Origin: UMGS1933 sp051891435
Lineage (GTDB): Bacteria; Bacillota; Clostridia; TANB77; CAG-508
Assembly: GCA_051891435.1 (NCBI GenBank)
Contig: JBJFFE010000063.1
Location: 1-6,787, forward strand
Direction of reading: 5' to 3'
DNA length: 6,787 bases
Below, piece after piece: positions 1 through 5,387 of the stretch (position 1 is its first letter; every line of letters starts with the position of its first letter). The position numbers and the translations under genes are program-made. The notes beneath the pieces are model-generated. The model had not been told where the DNA came from. It made no database searches and saw only the letters and a list, made by a program, of their open reading frames with translations.

Positions 1-43
1 GAGAGTTTGACCTTTTAAAAAAATTATACAAAAGGTAGGCTGA
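1..43. repeat. Partial copy of the 120-bp hairpin element, cut by the window edge
   Basis: These bases align with the right-hand part of the element at 976-1095 (from the GAGA at its core-arm boundary to its terminal GGCTGA). About 35 of 42 positions match with one single-base gap, and all seven substitutions I count are transitions. The shared stretch includes ATACAAAAG followed by TAGGCTGA. The rest of this copy would lie to the left of the window. Confidence 0.6.
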
Positions 44-123
44 GAAGCAGTGACAAACAAATTACAATTTATCTTTCTATTTAAAAATTTTTTTATTTTT
101 ATCTTTTATTTTTCGATATTATC

Positions 124-132
124 TGATACAAT
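124..132 (+). promoter_or_regulatory. Extended -10 promoter for the zinc-ribbon gene
   Basis: TG at 124-125, one base, then TACAAT at 127-132 forms an extended -10 box. No good -35 is visible at the right distance, which is common for extended -10 promoters. Transcription would start near 139, giving a short leader ending in the AGGAGG at 153-158. Confidence 0.45.
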
Positions 133-164
133 GTTTATGTAATTATTTTATAGGAGGTTTTTCT

Positions 165-383
165 ATGGAATTTAAAAGATGTCCAAGATGTGGAAATTTC
201 TTTGTTTCAAATAATAACATTTGTTGTAATTGTCAGGTTAAAGATAGAGCTGATATTGCAAAGTTAAATAATATTTTAGATAGTTCTTCTAATATAAATT
301 CTATTAATGAACTTTCGGCAAATTCTGGAGTTAATCCTTCTAATATTAATAGGTTTATTGAAGATAAATTCATTTCATTATAG
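165..383 (+). CDS. Small zinc-ribbon protein resembling the N-terminal half of YvyF
   Basis: A 72-residue protein. It begins with a zinc ribbon: CPRC at residues 6-9 and a second CxxC at 20-23, so the likely ligands are C6, C9, C20 and C23. A predicted helix follows, then a helix-turn-helix-like tail at about 45-72 (INELSANSGVNPSNINRFIE). Order and wording match what I recall of the start of the YvyF family (TIGR03826, a flagellar-operon-associated protein of about 139 residues in Bacillus subtilis). This protein stops after roughly half that length and no flagellar gene is in view. The start is fixed by TAGGAGG seven bases upstream of ATG. It converges on rnpB and shares its terminator. Similarity to the family is fairly clear. 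A role as a small regulator or adaptor is inference; the true function is unknown. Confidence 0.8.
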   Translation: MEFKRCPRCGNFFVSNNNICCNCQVKDRADIAKLNNILDSSSNINSINELSANSGVNPSNINRFIEDKFISL

Positions 384-395
384 TTTTATATAAAT

Positions 396-429
396 AAAAA
401 GAGCAATTATATATTATTTGCTCTTTTTT
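396..429. terminator. Bidirectional intrinsic terminator between the zinc-ribbon gene and rnpB
   Basis: An 11-bp stem pairs AAAAAGAGCAA (396-406) with TTGCTCTTTTT (418-428) around an 11-base AT loop. T-runs flank it in both orientations: TTTTTT on the plus strand, and the complement of the A-run on the minus strand. It lies 12 bp after the plus-strand stop codon and about 32 bp beyond the mature 3' end of the RNase P RNA, so it can serve both convergent units. Confidence 0.8.
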
Positions 430-460
430 ATTTTATTCCTTATTAAAATATTTTTGGCTA

Positions 461-874
461 ACGAAGTATATCTATAAGCCGGGTTCTGTTAAAAACAGTC
501 ATTTATCTCGAACATATATTACTATATGCCTCTAGCCACCAATTCAAGAAGATGGCGAGCAGCCTTAGCCTTCTTTTTTAGGTGTTGCTCCAGATGGGGT
601 TTACATTGACCTAGCATGTCACCATGCTAGCGGTAAGCTCTTACCTCACCTTTTCACCCTTACCTTACTAGAAGTTAGAGATTAGAAATTAGATGTTAGA
701 TTTTTTGTTTTCTAACTTTTAATTTCTAACTTCTAGCACGGCGGTTATTTTCTGTTGCACTTTCCTTAAGGTCTCCCTCACTGGACGTTATCCAGCATCA
801 TTGCTCTATGGAGCCCGGACTTTCCTCATATGAACCTTTGCAAGTTTCATACGCGACTGCTTGATATACTCCAT
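461..874 (-). ncRNA. rnpB: RNase P RNA, bacterial type A
   Basis: This is the catalytic RNA of ribonuclease P, which cleaves the 5' leader from tRNA precursors. On the minus strand the universally conserved blocks appear in order. GGAAAGTCCGGGCTCC (825-810) holds the 5' side of P4. A P8-like hairpin CTGGATAACGTCCAG follows (complement of 781-795). Then come GTGCAACAGAAAATAACCGCC, GGTAAGGGTGAAAAGG, and finally ACAGAACCCGGCTTAT (489-474), the 3' block. P1 closes the molecule: about 12 pairs join bases 874-863 to 472-461, which sets the ends used here. P12 is replaced or enlarged by a 69-base AT-rich hairpin at 668-736 (listed separately), bringing the total to about 414 nt against about 377 in E. 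coli. Promoter at 880-908; terminator at 396-429. Confidence 0.95.
668..736. repeat. AT-rich imperfect palindrome inside rnpB at the P12 position
   Basis: The two arms begin and end with CTAGAAGTTAGA and its complement. Over the outer 26 pairs (668-693 against 711-736) 23 are identical complements. In the RNA, one of the three exceptions is a G-U pair and two are A-C mismatches. Each arm is built of degenerate copies of a (G/A)(A/T)TTAGA-type unit, so it looks like a short repeat folded on itself. It sits between the conserved AACCGCC and GGTAAGGGTG blocks, where E. coli has the variable P12 hairpin, so the catalytic core is left intact. Confidence 0.8.
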
Positions 875-879
875 TTATT

Positions 880-908
880 ATTGTAAACTTTTTTTTAAAA
901 GTTGTCAA
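880..908 (-). promoter_or_regulatory. Promoter of rnpB
   Basis: On the minus strand: TTGACA (908-903), a 17-bp spacer, then TACAAT (885-880). Transcription would begin about seven bases on, near 873-875, which is exactly where the P1 helix of the RNase P RNA begins. It is a near-consensus housekeeping promoter, as expected for an abundant stable RNA. Confidence 0.85.
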
Positions 909-975
909 GGTACAAAAGTTACCAGCAACTATATTTAAGCTAATGTTCAGTCCAAATATTATTGATTAGTATAAT

Positions 976-1095
976 GTCAGCCGTTTTGTATATTTTATAA
1001 AAAATTAAATTTGACAGTCCTTTGAGACGGGGGAATACCCGCGTATGCCTTGGAGAATTTAATTTTTTAGAAAATCATACAAAAGATAGGCTGAC
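976..1095. repeat. 120-bp element with long inverted arms and a GC-rich core
   Basis: The left arm (976-1012) starts GTCAGCC and ends AAAAAATTAAATT. The right arm (1056-1095) starts AATTTAATTTTTT and ends GGCTGAC. The arms pair along nearly their whole length, with three extra bases and a few mismatches on the right. The 43-bp core (1013-1055) is much richer in G and C and holds its own small hairpin, ACGGG...CCCGCGT. A second copy begins the window (1-43). It lies 22 bp past the rarA stop codon and may help end that transcript. It could be a MITE-like mobile repeat or a structured RNA; I do not recognise the family. Confidence 0.7.
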
Positions 1096-1117
1096 TAAAA
1101 ACGTATTTAAAATTGTC

Positions 1118-2362
1118 TTACATATCTATATTCTCATCTTTTTCAAAATATTTTGTTCCTAACATTTTATCTGGTAAATATTGTTGTTCTACAACATGCC
1201 CAGGATAATCATGAGGATATTTATATCCTTGTCCATATCCGAAGTTTTCCATACCTTTTATTTCAGCATTTCTTATGTGCATTGGTATTTCACCTGTATC
1301 TTTTGTAGATACATCTTCTAATGCTTTGTTTATTGCCATATAACTAGCATTTGATTTTTTAGATAAGGCTACATATATTGCCGCTTCTGATAATATGATT
1401 CTTCCTTCTGGCATTCCAACTGTTTGAACAGCCTGCATTGCTGCATTTGCAACAACAAGTGCATTTGGATTTGCAAGGCCTACATCCTCTGAGGCTGCAA
1501 TTACTATTCTTCTAGCTAAAAATATAGGGTCTTCTCCTCCTTCTATTGCTCTTGCTAAATAAAATACTGTTGCATCTGGGTCACTACCTCTCATAGATTT
1601 TATAAATGCACTTATATTATCGTAATGAGTGTCTCCATTTTTATCAAATATTGTTTTTTTCTTACCCATGCTTTGCGCTACTATTTCATCTGTAATATTA
1701 ATAAACCCGTCTTTATCCATTTGCGTTGTAAGCACTGCTATTTCTAAGCTATTTAATGCAGTTCTTACATCTCCATTTGCAAATTTTGCAATATTCATTA
1801 ATGTTTCATCTTCTATTTTTATATTATATGTTCCTAAACCTTCTTTATTTGATAAAGAATTTTTTAAAATTTTAAATATATCTTCTGGTTTTAATGGGTT
1901 TAATTTTACCACCATAGACCTTGAAATTAGAGCTTTATTTACCTCGAAATATGGATTTTCCGTTGTTGCACCTATTAGTATAACTGTTCCATCTTCTACA
2001 TAAGGAAGAAGCGCATCTTGCTGAAGCTTATTAAACCTATGTATCTCATCTATAAATAAAATACATTTTCCTGTTGGATTTAAAAAAGCATTTTTAGCTT
2101 CTTCTACTGCTTTTTTTATATCTGAAATTCCTGCAGTTACTGCATTTAACTTTACAAATTTATATTTAGTGGTATTACTAATAACCTTTGCAAGCGAGGT
2201 TTTCCCGCAACCTGTTGGTCCCCATAATATAAGGCTTGATAATCTATCTGCTTTAATAGTTCGATATAAAATTTTATCTTTTCCTACTACTTCTTCTTGT
2301 CCTACAAATTCTTCTAAAGTAGTTGGTCTCATTCTATATGCCAATGGTTTGTTTAAATCCAT
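1118..2362 (-). CDS. rarA: Replication-associated recombination protein A (RarA/MgsA), AAA+ ATPase
   Basis: A 414-residue member of the RarA/MgsA/WRNIP1 family, clamp-loader-like ATPases that act at stalled replication forks in the cytoplasm. The Walker A motif GPTGCGKT is at residues 48-55. Walker B is at 101-106 (ILFIDE), followed by the HRFNKLQQDALLPYVEDG signature. Sensor 1 is around ATTENP (132-137), a likely arginine finger is R148, and the sensor 2 motif GDVR is at 197-200. The C-terminal half carries the family's oligomerisation domain, including the EGGEDPIFLARR (274-285) and YKYPHDYPG (380-388) signatures. Length is normal, with no missing motif. The ATG is preceded by AGGAGG at 2373-2368, which overlaps the ruvA stop codon. 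The nine-base gap implies co-transcription and probably coupled translation with ruvA. Linking two fork- and junction-processing proteins makes functional sense. Confidence 0.95.
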   Translation of the reverse strand: MDLNKPLAYRMRPTTLEEFVGQEEVVGKDKILYRTIKADRLSSLILWGPTGCGKTSLAKVISNTTKYKFVKLNAVTAGISDIKKAVEEAKNAFLNPTGKCILFIDEIHRFNKLQQDALLPYVEDGTVILIGATTENPYFEVNKALISRSMVVKLNPLKPEDIFKILKNSLSNKEGLGTYNIKIEDETLMNIAKFANGDVRTALNSLEIAVLTTQMDKDGFINITDEIVAQSMGKKKTIFDKNGDTHYDNISAFIKSMRGSDPDATVFYLARAIEGGEDPIFLARRIVIAASEDVGLANPNALVVANAAMQAVQTVGMPEGRIILSEAAIYVALSKKSNASYMAINKALEDVSTKDTGEIPMHIRNAEIKGMENFGYGQGYKYPHDYPGHVVEQQYLPDKMLGTKYFEKDENIDM

Positions 2363-2371
2363 ATGTTCCTC

Positions 2372-2965
2372 CTATCTTCCTAAATATTTTAATGCAGTTT
2401 TTATTGTATCTTCTACTGTTAAATCTCTAATATCTATTTTTTCTAGAGCTTGCTCTATTTCTTTTTTATTGTATCCCAATACTTTCAATGCAATTATTGC
2501 ATCATTATCTATTTTATCTTCTTTTATATCTGTTTTACTTATTTCTTCTCCAGATATATCTTCTGATTTTAGCTTGTCTTTTAATTCTAGTATTAGTCTT
2601 TGTGCTGTTTTTTTACCTACTCCAGGTACTTTTGTAAGCCTTGTTACATCATCATTTATAACTGCCATTGCAAAGCTTGCAGGCGATATGTCTGAAAGCA
2701 TTGTTAAAGCCGATTTTACTCCTACTCCACTTACACTAATTAATATTTCAAACATTCTAAGTTCTTCTTCTGTATTAAATCCATAAAGACTTATATCATC
2801 TTCTCTTACATGATAGTGTGTATGTACTTTTACATTCTCTCCTACATTACCTATAGTTCCTATAGATTTTGCCGACATGTATATTTTATATCCTATTCCC
2901 CCAGCTTCTATTACAATATAATTTGTACTTTTAATCTCTAAACTTCCTTTTATATATGCAAACAT
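2372..2965 (-). CDS. ruvA: Holliday junction branch migration protein RuvA
   Basis: The 197-residue DNA-binding subunit of the RuvAB branch migration complex; its tetramers hold four-way junctions for the RuvB motor. The N-terminal OB-fold domain covers about 1-62 (MFAYIKGSL to SLYGF). It includes the acidic pin residues E55 and D56, at the same positions as in E. coli. Two helix-hairpin-helix motifs follow: ISVSGVGVKSALTML (76-90) and LTKVPGVGKKTAQRLI (110-125). An acidic linker (about 134-153) leads to the C-terminal RuvB-binding domain (about 154-197). I place the start at 2965 rather than the in-frame ATG at 2989 because AAAGGAG (2978-2972) sits six bases before it and family members begin with this M-x-A/G-x-I/L pattern. 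The gene is first in an operon with rarA. ruvB and ruvC, often adjacent, are not next to it here. Confidence 0.95.
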   Translation of the reverse strand: MFAYIKGSLEIKSTNYIVIEAGGIGYKIYMSAKSIGTIGNVGENVKVHTHYHVREDDISLYGFNTEEELRMFEILISVSGVGVKSALTMLSDISPASFAMAVINDDVTRLTKVPGVGKKTAQRLILELKDKLKSEDISGEEISKTDIKEDKIDNDAIIALKVLGYNKKEIEQALEKIDIRDLTVEDTIKTALKYLGR

Positions 2966-3001
2966 ATTACTCTCCTTTTGTGCAAACAAATTTTCTTTTA
3001 T

Positions 3002-3029
3002 ATTTTACCATAATAAATAAATTTTGCAA
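3002..3029 (-). promoter_or_regulatory. Promoter of the ruvA-rarA operon
   Basis: On the minus strand: TTGCAA (3029-3024), a 16-bp spacer, then TAAAAT (3007-3002), placing the start near 2995 and giving a leader of about 30 nt. I saw no GAAC-N4-GTTC type LexA (SOS) box near it. Confidence 0.6.
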
Positions 3030-3059
3030 TAGTTTTTTTAAATTTATATTCAAATTTAT

Positions 3060-3088
3060 TTGACAAAAAGGATATATACGTGTATAAT
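3060..3088 (+). promoter_or_regulatory. Consensus promoter of the putative antitoxin RNA
   Basis: TTGACA at 3060-3065, exactly 17 bp, then TATAAT at 3083-3088: both hexamers are perfect consensus. No annotated-size gene follows on this strand before glmS sequence, so the promoter must serve a short RNA, which ends at the terminator at 3142-3184. The predicted start is near 3095. Confidence 0.8.
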
Positions 3089-3094
3089 AATCAT

Positions 3095-3184
3095 AGGAAA
3101 TGGAGAAACCACAAACGTGGTTTGTCTCAATATTAATGTTTTGACACATCTAATTGGACAAAGTTACAGATGTGTCATTTTTTT
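3095..3184 (+). ncRNA. Putative antisense antitoxin RNA of a type I toxin-antitoxin locus
   Basis: About 90 nt run from the predicted start after the consensus promoter to the end of a T-run. It has two hairpins. The first is AAACCAC (3106-3112) with GTGGTTT (3117-3123) around the loop AAAC, extended by GAG/CTC across a two-base bulge. The second is the terminator. I find no convincing ORF in it. It is transcribed toward the small hydrophobic ORF at 3187-3306, so its whole length is complementary to any toxin transcript that runs past its stop codon. Bases 3102-3113 (GGAGAAACCACA) also match plus-strand 3329-3342 (GGAGGCAAACCACA), so this RNA can pair with the toxin leader just upstream of its ribosome binding site. 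The antitoxin role is inferred from layout and complementarity; I do not recognise an established RNA family. Confidence 0.6.
3142..3184 (+). terminator. Intrinsic terminator of the antitoxin RNA
   Basis: A perfect 10-bp stem, TGACACATCT (3142-3151) with AGATGTGTCA (3168-3177), has a 16-base loop and is followed by seven Ts (3178-3184). On the opposite strand the same stem is not followed by a T-run, so it is a good terminator only for the plus-strand RNA. Confidence 0.85.
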
Positions 3185-3186
3185 GC

Positions 3187-3306
3187 TCATTTGCTCTTAC
3201 TCAAAATTATTGCTAATGCTATAATTAAGGTAATGGCGACGATAGTCATTCCAAGAAGTCCATAAAGTAATATGTATACTGTTAAAATTAAACTGTTTTC
3301 TATCAT
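3187..3306 (-). CDS. 39-residue hydrophobic peptide, putative type I toxin
   Basis: The peptide has a short polar start (MIENS), one long hydrophobic segment (about 6-35) rich in Leu, Ile, Ala and Val, and a short basic tail ending SKSK. This is the usual build of membrane-acting type I toxins (Fst, TxpA, BsrG and clostridial examples) and of holin-like peptides. It has a strong site, AGGAGG (3320-3315), eight bases before ATG, and ends in TGA. The leader folds so that CCTCCT (3333-3328) pairs with AGGAGG, hiding the site. It faces the short RNA at 3095-3184, which is convergent with it. It could instead be a harmless small membrane protein. No cysteine, signal cleavage site or enzymatic motif is visible. 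I find no clear minus-strand terminator after the stop codon, so the mRNA 3' end is unknown. Confidence 0.6.
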   Translation of the reverse strand: MIENSLILTVYILLYGLLGMTIVAITLIIALAIILSKSK

Positions 3307-3342
3307 AAGCCTCACCTCCTCTTATGTAGGAGGCAAACCACA
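3307..3342 (-). promoter_or_regulatory. Toxin leader: hidden ribosome binding site and antisense pairing site
   Basis: Reading the minus strand, TGTGGTTTG (3342-3334) is followed by CCTCCT (3333-3328), a seven-base loop (3327-3321) and AGGAGG (3320-3315), then the ATG at 3306. The CCTCCT/AGGAGG hairpin masks the ribosome binding site. The stretch 3342-3329 is complementary, with a two-base bulge, to bases 3102-3113 of the facing small RNA. Confidence 0.55.
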
Positions 3343-3364
3343 TCTGCTTATTCTCATTTCCTAT

Positions 3365-3400
3365 ATCATATACTATACAGTACTATTGGCAAAAAAGCAA
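3365..3400 (-). promoter_or_regulatory. Promoter of the putative toxin transcript
   Basis: Two overlapping choices exist on the minus strand. One is TTGCTT (3400-3395), 17 bp, TATAGT (3377-3372). The other is TTGCCA (3392-3387), 16 bp, TATGAT (3370-3365). Both predict a start between about 3358 and 3365. A perfect TTGACA lies farther upstream (3415-3410) but 32 bp from TATAGT, too far to act with it. The region is an inverted, expanded copy of the antitoxin promoter (3059-3107). Confidence 0.5.
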
Positions 3401-3469
3401 TATATCTTTTGTCAAAACTTTTCGACAAATTTCGCAAAATTATAAAAAGACTATAATTTCTTATACCCC

Positions 3470-3505
3470 AAAAAATTAAGACGACCTCTGGTCGCCCTAA
3501 TTTTT
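3470..3505 (-). terminator. Intrinsic terminator of glmS
   Basis: On the minus strand a 16-bp stem (3505-3490 with 3486-3471, loop AGA, two G-U pairs) is followed by a run of six Ts ending at 3470. The core is GGGCGACC/GGTCGTCT. The glmS stop codon (3506-3504) overlaps the base of the stem. Confidence 0.9.
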
Positions 3506-5342
3506 ATTCAACTGTTACTGATTTTGCCAAATTTCTTGGTTTATCTACATCCAATCCTTTATTTTTTGCAATATAATAAGATAATAATTGTAATGGTATT
3601 ACAGATAATATTGGTGATATTAATCTATTTGTTGAAGGTATTTTTATGATACTTTCAAAACCTTTATTTTCCATATCTTCATTTGTTACTAATAGTACTT
3701 TTGCACCTCTTGTTATTACTTCTTGTAAATTGCTTATTGATTTTTCTACTAAGTCTGGTTCAGTTACTATTCCAATTACTGTTGTTCCATTGTCTATTAA
3801 AGCTATTGGTCCATGTTTTAGTTCTCCAGACGCATATGCTTCTGAATGTATATATGATATTTCCTTTAGTTTTAATGAGCCTTCTAAGCTTACTGCATAG
3901 TCTACCCCTCTACCTAAAAAGAACATATCTGTTTCTTGATATACTTTTTTAGCAAATTCTTCTATTTTACTTATATCTTTTAATAATTCATTTATTTTAT
4001 TAGGTATTTCTAAAAGTTCCTTTTTTAATTCTTCTATTTTCGATGCATCTACTCTGTTTAAAATTTCTGCAAAATACATTGCAAGGATTGTAAGTAATGT
4101 TATTTGTGCAGTATATGCTTTTGTTGATGCTACTGCAATTTCTGGTCCTGCATGTGTATACAAATAATAATCTGCTTCTCTTGTTATTGAACTTCCTATT
4201 ACATTTGATAATGCTATTGTTTTTGAACCCTTTGTTTTTGCAAGTTTCAATGCAGCTATTGTGTCTGCTGTTTCTCCTGATTGGCTTATAAATATTACAA
4301 GTGTCTTTTCGTCTATTATAGGATCTCTATATCTAAATTCTGATGCAATATCAACTTCTACTGGTATTTTACAAAGCTCTTCAAAAGTTTTCTTTACTGC
4401 TAATCCTGCATGCATTGCTGTACCACAAGCTACAATATAAATCTTATTTAAAGATTCTAGATATTCTTTATCAAATTTCAACTCGTCAAATTCAACTTTT
4501 GAATTATTTAGTCTTGCTCCTATAGTCTCTCTTACAGAAACTGGTTGTTCATATATTTCTTTTATCATAAAGTGCTCATAACCGTCTTTTTCTGCGCTAC
4601 TGCTATCCCATTCTATTTTTGTTATTTGCTTTTCAATTGGATTTAAATCTTTATCATAAACTTTTGATGTTCCATTTTCTAATTCTACAAATTCAAAGTC
4701 ATTTAAAAGATAAAATTCTTTTGTATAAGAAAGTATTGCTGGAATATCTGATGCAATGAAAAATTCATCTATTCCCTTTCCTATTACAAGTGGACTATCT
4801 TTTCTTACAACAATCATTTTATTTGGATTATCTTTTGCAATTACTTCTATTGCAAAACTTCCTTTAAAATCCATACAAGCATTTTTTATTGCTCTTAAAA
4901 GTCTCTTTTCATCATTATTTTCATCTTTTTTATAATAATAATTTATTAAATTTGGAATAACCTCTGTATCTGTTTGAGATAAAAAGTTATATCCTTTTTC
5001 AATTAATTTTGATTTTAATTCATTATAGTTTTCTATAATTCCATTATGGACTACTGCAAATAGGTTATCATTATCCATATGAGGGTGAGAATTTATTTTT
5101 GATGGTTTTCCATGAGTTGCCCATCTTGTATGAGCAATTCCTGTTGTTCCTGCTAAATCGTCTATACCTTCTAAATTATATAAATTTTTAACCCTTCCTT
5201 TATCCTTCATAACTGTGATTCCAGTATTTTCTACTGTTGCAATTCCTGCTGAATCATATCCTCTATATTCTAATTTTAAAAGTCCTTGTATTAAAATTGG
5301 ACTTGCCTTTTTTGTTCCTACATATCCTACAATTCCACACAT
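3504..5342 (-). CDS. glmS: Glutamine-fructose-6-phosphate aminotransferase (isomerizing)
   Basis: A 612-residue cytoplasmic enzyme making glucosamine-6-phosphate from fructose-6-phosphate and glutamine, the first step toward UDP-GlcNAc for peptidoglycan. The class II glutaminase domain covers about 1-240. C2 becomes the N-terminal nucleophile after Met removal; HTRWATHG (71-78), HNGIIEN (99-105) and SQTDTE (122-127) shape the glutamine site. The first SIS domain (about 290-425) has CGTAMHAG (306-313), SQSGETADT (353-361) and STKAYTAQ (406-413). The second (about 460-595) has GRGVDYAVSLEG (478-489) and ELKHGPIALI (507-516), with H510 the likely ring-opening histidine. The tail DKPRNLAKSVTVE closes the active site, as in E. 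coli GlmS (609 residues). All key residues are present. AAGGAGG sits seven bases before ATG. Expression is controlled by the glmS ribozyme in its leader; a terminator overlaps its stop. Confidence 0.98.
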   Translation of the reverse strand: MCGIVGYVGTKKASPILIQGLLKLEYRGYDSAGIATVENTGITVMKDKGRVKNLYNLEGIDDLAGTTGIAHTRWATHGKPSKINSHPHMDNDNLFAVVHNGIIENYNELKSKLIEKGYNFLSQTDTEVIPNLINYYYKKDENNDEKRLLRAIKNACMDFKGSFAIEVIAKDNPNKMIVVRKDSPLVIGKGIDEFFIASDIPAILSYTKEFYLLNDFEFVELENGTSKVYDKDLNPIEKQITKIEWDSSSAEKDGYEHFMIKEIYEQPVSVRETIGARLNNSKVEFDELKFDKEYLESLNKIYIVACGTAMHAGLAVKKTFEELCKIPVEVDIASEFRYRDPIIDEKTLVIFISQSGETADTIAALKLAKTKGSKTIALSNVIGSSITREADYYLYTHAGPEIAVASTKAYTAQITLLTILAMYFAEILNRVDASKIEELKKELLEIPNKINELLKDISKIEEFAKKVYQETDMFFLGRGVDYAVSLEGSLKLKEISYIHSEAYASGELKHGPIALIDNGTTVIGIVTEPDLVEKSISNLQEVITRGAKVLLVTNEDMENKGFESIIKIPSTNRLISPILSVIPLQLLSYYIAKNKGLDVDKPRNLAKSVTVE

Positions 5343-5387
5343 AGGTAATCCTCCTTAAATCTTTTTAGAATCTAAAAGACATGCAAA

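Noticed and set aside
671..734. TTAGA-rich units in rnpB as a CRISPR or tandem array
   Set aside because: The units are too short and have no spacers; the stretch is a single folded palindrome.
1013..1055. Core of the 120-bp element as a T-box or known riboswitch
   Set aside because: The CCGCG-like run resembles part of a T-box antiterminator, but the full T-box sequence, a specifier stem and a downstream aminoacyl-tRNA synthetase or amino acid gene are missing.
1629..2786. Long plus-strand open frames at 1629-2003 and 2169-2786
   Set aside because: They are antisense to rarA and ruvA, whose conserved motifs are intact, and lack ribosome binding sites; AT-rich codon bias makes such shadows common.
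2966..2989. Earlier ATG for ruvA adding MFAQKESN
   Set aside because: No ribosome binding site precedes it, while AAAGGAG fits the ATG at 2965, which also gives the expected family start and puts E55 and D56 in register with E. coli RuvA.
2967..3149. 60-codon minus-strand open frame between ruvA and the toxin-like ORF
   Set aside because: It runs through the antitoxin RNA, both promoters and the ruvA leader, has no ribosome binding site and shows no protein-like pattern.
3371..3386. TACTATACAGTACTAT as a repressor operator
   Set aside because: It has partial dyad symmetry but coincides with the duplicated -10 region of the toxin promoter; no known operator consensus fits, including the SOS box.
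3646..4525. Several plus-strand open frames rich in Leu, Ile and Ser within glmS
   Set aside because: All are antisense to an intact, fully conserved glmS. Their hydrophobic look comes from reading A-rich codons backwards.
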